Below, one piece after another: positions 63,585 to 64,000 of a stretch of 64,000 bases of DNA. Source of the DNA: Hypoxylon rubiginosum (lineage: Eukaryota; Ascomycota; Sordariomycetes; Xylariales; Hypoxylaceae); the NCBI GenBank assembly GCA_902806565.1, contig CADCXA010000024.1, forward strand, positions 558,001 through 622,000, written 5' to 3'. Position 1 is the stretch's first letter, and the number at the start of each line of letters is the position of its first letter. Under the pieces are notes generated by a model. It made no database searches, had not been told where the DNA came from, and saw only the letters and a program-made list of their open reading frames with translations. The translations under genes and the position numbers were made by a program.

Positions 63585-64000
63585 ATGGCAGAGAAGAACT
63601 CCGCCCAGGGTCGCTGGGCTGTCATTATCGGCGACAATTACTACCCTTCTGAGCGCTGCCTTCAAGGCGCTGTGCGAGATGCGAACATGGTTGAAAGACA
63701 TCTCCAAGAAGGCGCAACGCCCATTGACGTAACCCTACTCACAGCCACGACACCATCAAACCCAGACTCACACCGCCCGGTTGAACAGCCATATTTGTGG
63801 CCTACGCGGAGAAACGTAGTTGCCGCCCTACGAAGAATAATCCGAAATGCGAATCCTGGCGATCTAGTATATTTTCATTTCTCTGGACACGGTTCGAAAG
63901 TCCCGAGCGAGGATGGATCTCAGGATAGCATAGATGGGGAACTCGCCTTGGCTTTGTTCGAGGACGATGAGGCTGGGGGTTCATATCTCTGGGGCAGTTC
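63585..64000 (+). CDS. Caspase-like/metacaspase-type protease (peptidase C14 domain), C-terminus off the right edge
   Basis: The frame is open from the ATG at 63585 to the edge (138 codons). GRWAVIIGDNYYPSERCLQG, then VRDANMVERHL, is the first beta strand and helix of the caspase fold. PTRRNVVAALRRIIRNANPG leads to DLVYFHFSGHGSKV, where the His of SGHG is the catalytic His of the caspase dyad. SIDGELALALFEDDE follows. The catalytic Cys strand lies beyond the window. The sequence reads more like the caspase-domain proteins linked to fungal signalling or NLR-like genes than like the housekeeping metacaspase: the prodomain is nearly absent and loops differ. What follows the protease domain cannot be seen. 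Confidence 0.85.
   Translation, partial: MAEKNSAQGRWAVIIGDNYYPSERCLQGAVRDANMVERHLQEGATPIDVTLLTATTPSNPDSHRPVEQPYLWPTRRNVVAALRRIIRNANPGDLVYFHFSGHGSKVPSEDGSQDSIDGELALALFEDDEAGGSYLWGS

Noticed and set aside
1..64000. CRISPR arrays, bacterial operons or prophage
   Set aside because: No regular spacer-repeat arrays and no prokaryotic gene organisation; all evidence is eukaryotic.

Overview
The window is chromosomal DNA of a filamentous ascomycete (Pezizomycotina, most likely Sordariomycetes). The evidence is monocistronic genes on both strands, short GT-AG introns (mostly 47-115 nt), a PRO1/ADV-1-type zinc-cluster regulator, an NmrA-like oxidoreductase, a WSC-domain surface protein, a DUF6594-like protein and a caspase-like protease. 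I assigned 24 protein-coding genes (two cut by the window edges), one decayed gene, one tRNA-Met-like gene, one structured Pol III-like element and one small LTR element. Exon borders were read by eye from splice signals and reading-frame continuity. Every multi-exon model given with exon borders keeps an intact frame, except the gene at 2322-3714, where a conserved-looking middle block is out of frame.

Layout. 1-9.8 kb (accessory-looking): NmrA-like oxidoreductase (partial, -), a frameshifted kinase-fold pseudogene (-), a repeat-bearing unknown protein (+), a large 2-oxoglutarate/Fe(II) oxygenase-like protein (+, 7 exons) and a nucleoside hydrolase (-). 10-31 kb (housekeeping): RED-type splicing factor (-), REV1 translesion polymerase (+), WSC protein (-), tRNA-Met-like gene, mitochondrial intermediate peptidase OCT1 (-), MICOS subunit MIC26/27 (+), thiamine pyrophosphate carrier TPC1 (-), a conserved acidic unknown protein (+), cytosolic tyrosyl-tRNA synthetase (+) and an SOD-fold mitoribosomal protein (+). 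OCT1, MIC26/27, TPC1 and the mitoribosomal protein form a loose mitochondrial neighbourhood. 31-36.5 kb: a kinase-like protein and a SAM/PH scaffold (both -).

36.5-44.7 kb is about 8.2 kb without a convincing gene, directly upstream of the PRO1-type developmental regulator (44.7-46.8 kb). It carries repeated TGGGCTAATT-type motifs. 49-55.5 kb holds a HAD-family dehalogenase, a single-pass membrane sensor-like protein, a chain of hairpins with tRNA-like A and B boxes plus a T-run, and SHR3. 55.97-56.67 kb is a 702-bp element with two identical 106-bp terminal direct repeats (TGT...ACA), a 490-bp non-coding interior and a 4-bp GTAC duplication, which is the structure of a miniature LTR retrotransposon (TRIM/SMART). 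57-61.7 kb has a GH47 alpha-mannosidase (-) and a secreted M28 peptidase with an FN3-like tail (+).

The right edge has a head-to-head pair: a DUF6594-like protein with a hydrophobic C-terminus (-) and a caspase-like protease (+, cut by the edge), sharing 238 bp. The best candidates for something undescribed are the TRIM-like element, the hairpin-chain Pol III-like element and the protease/membrane-protein pair.
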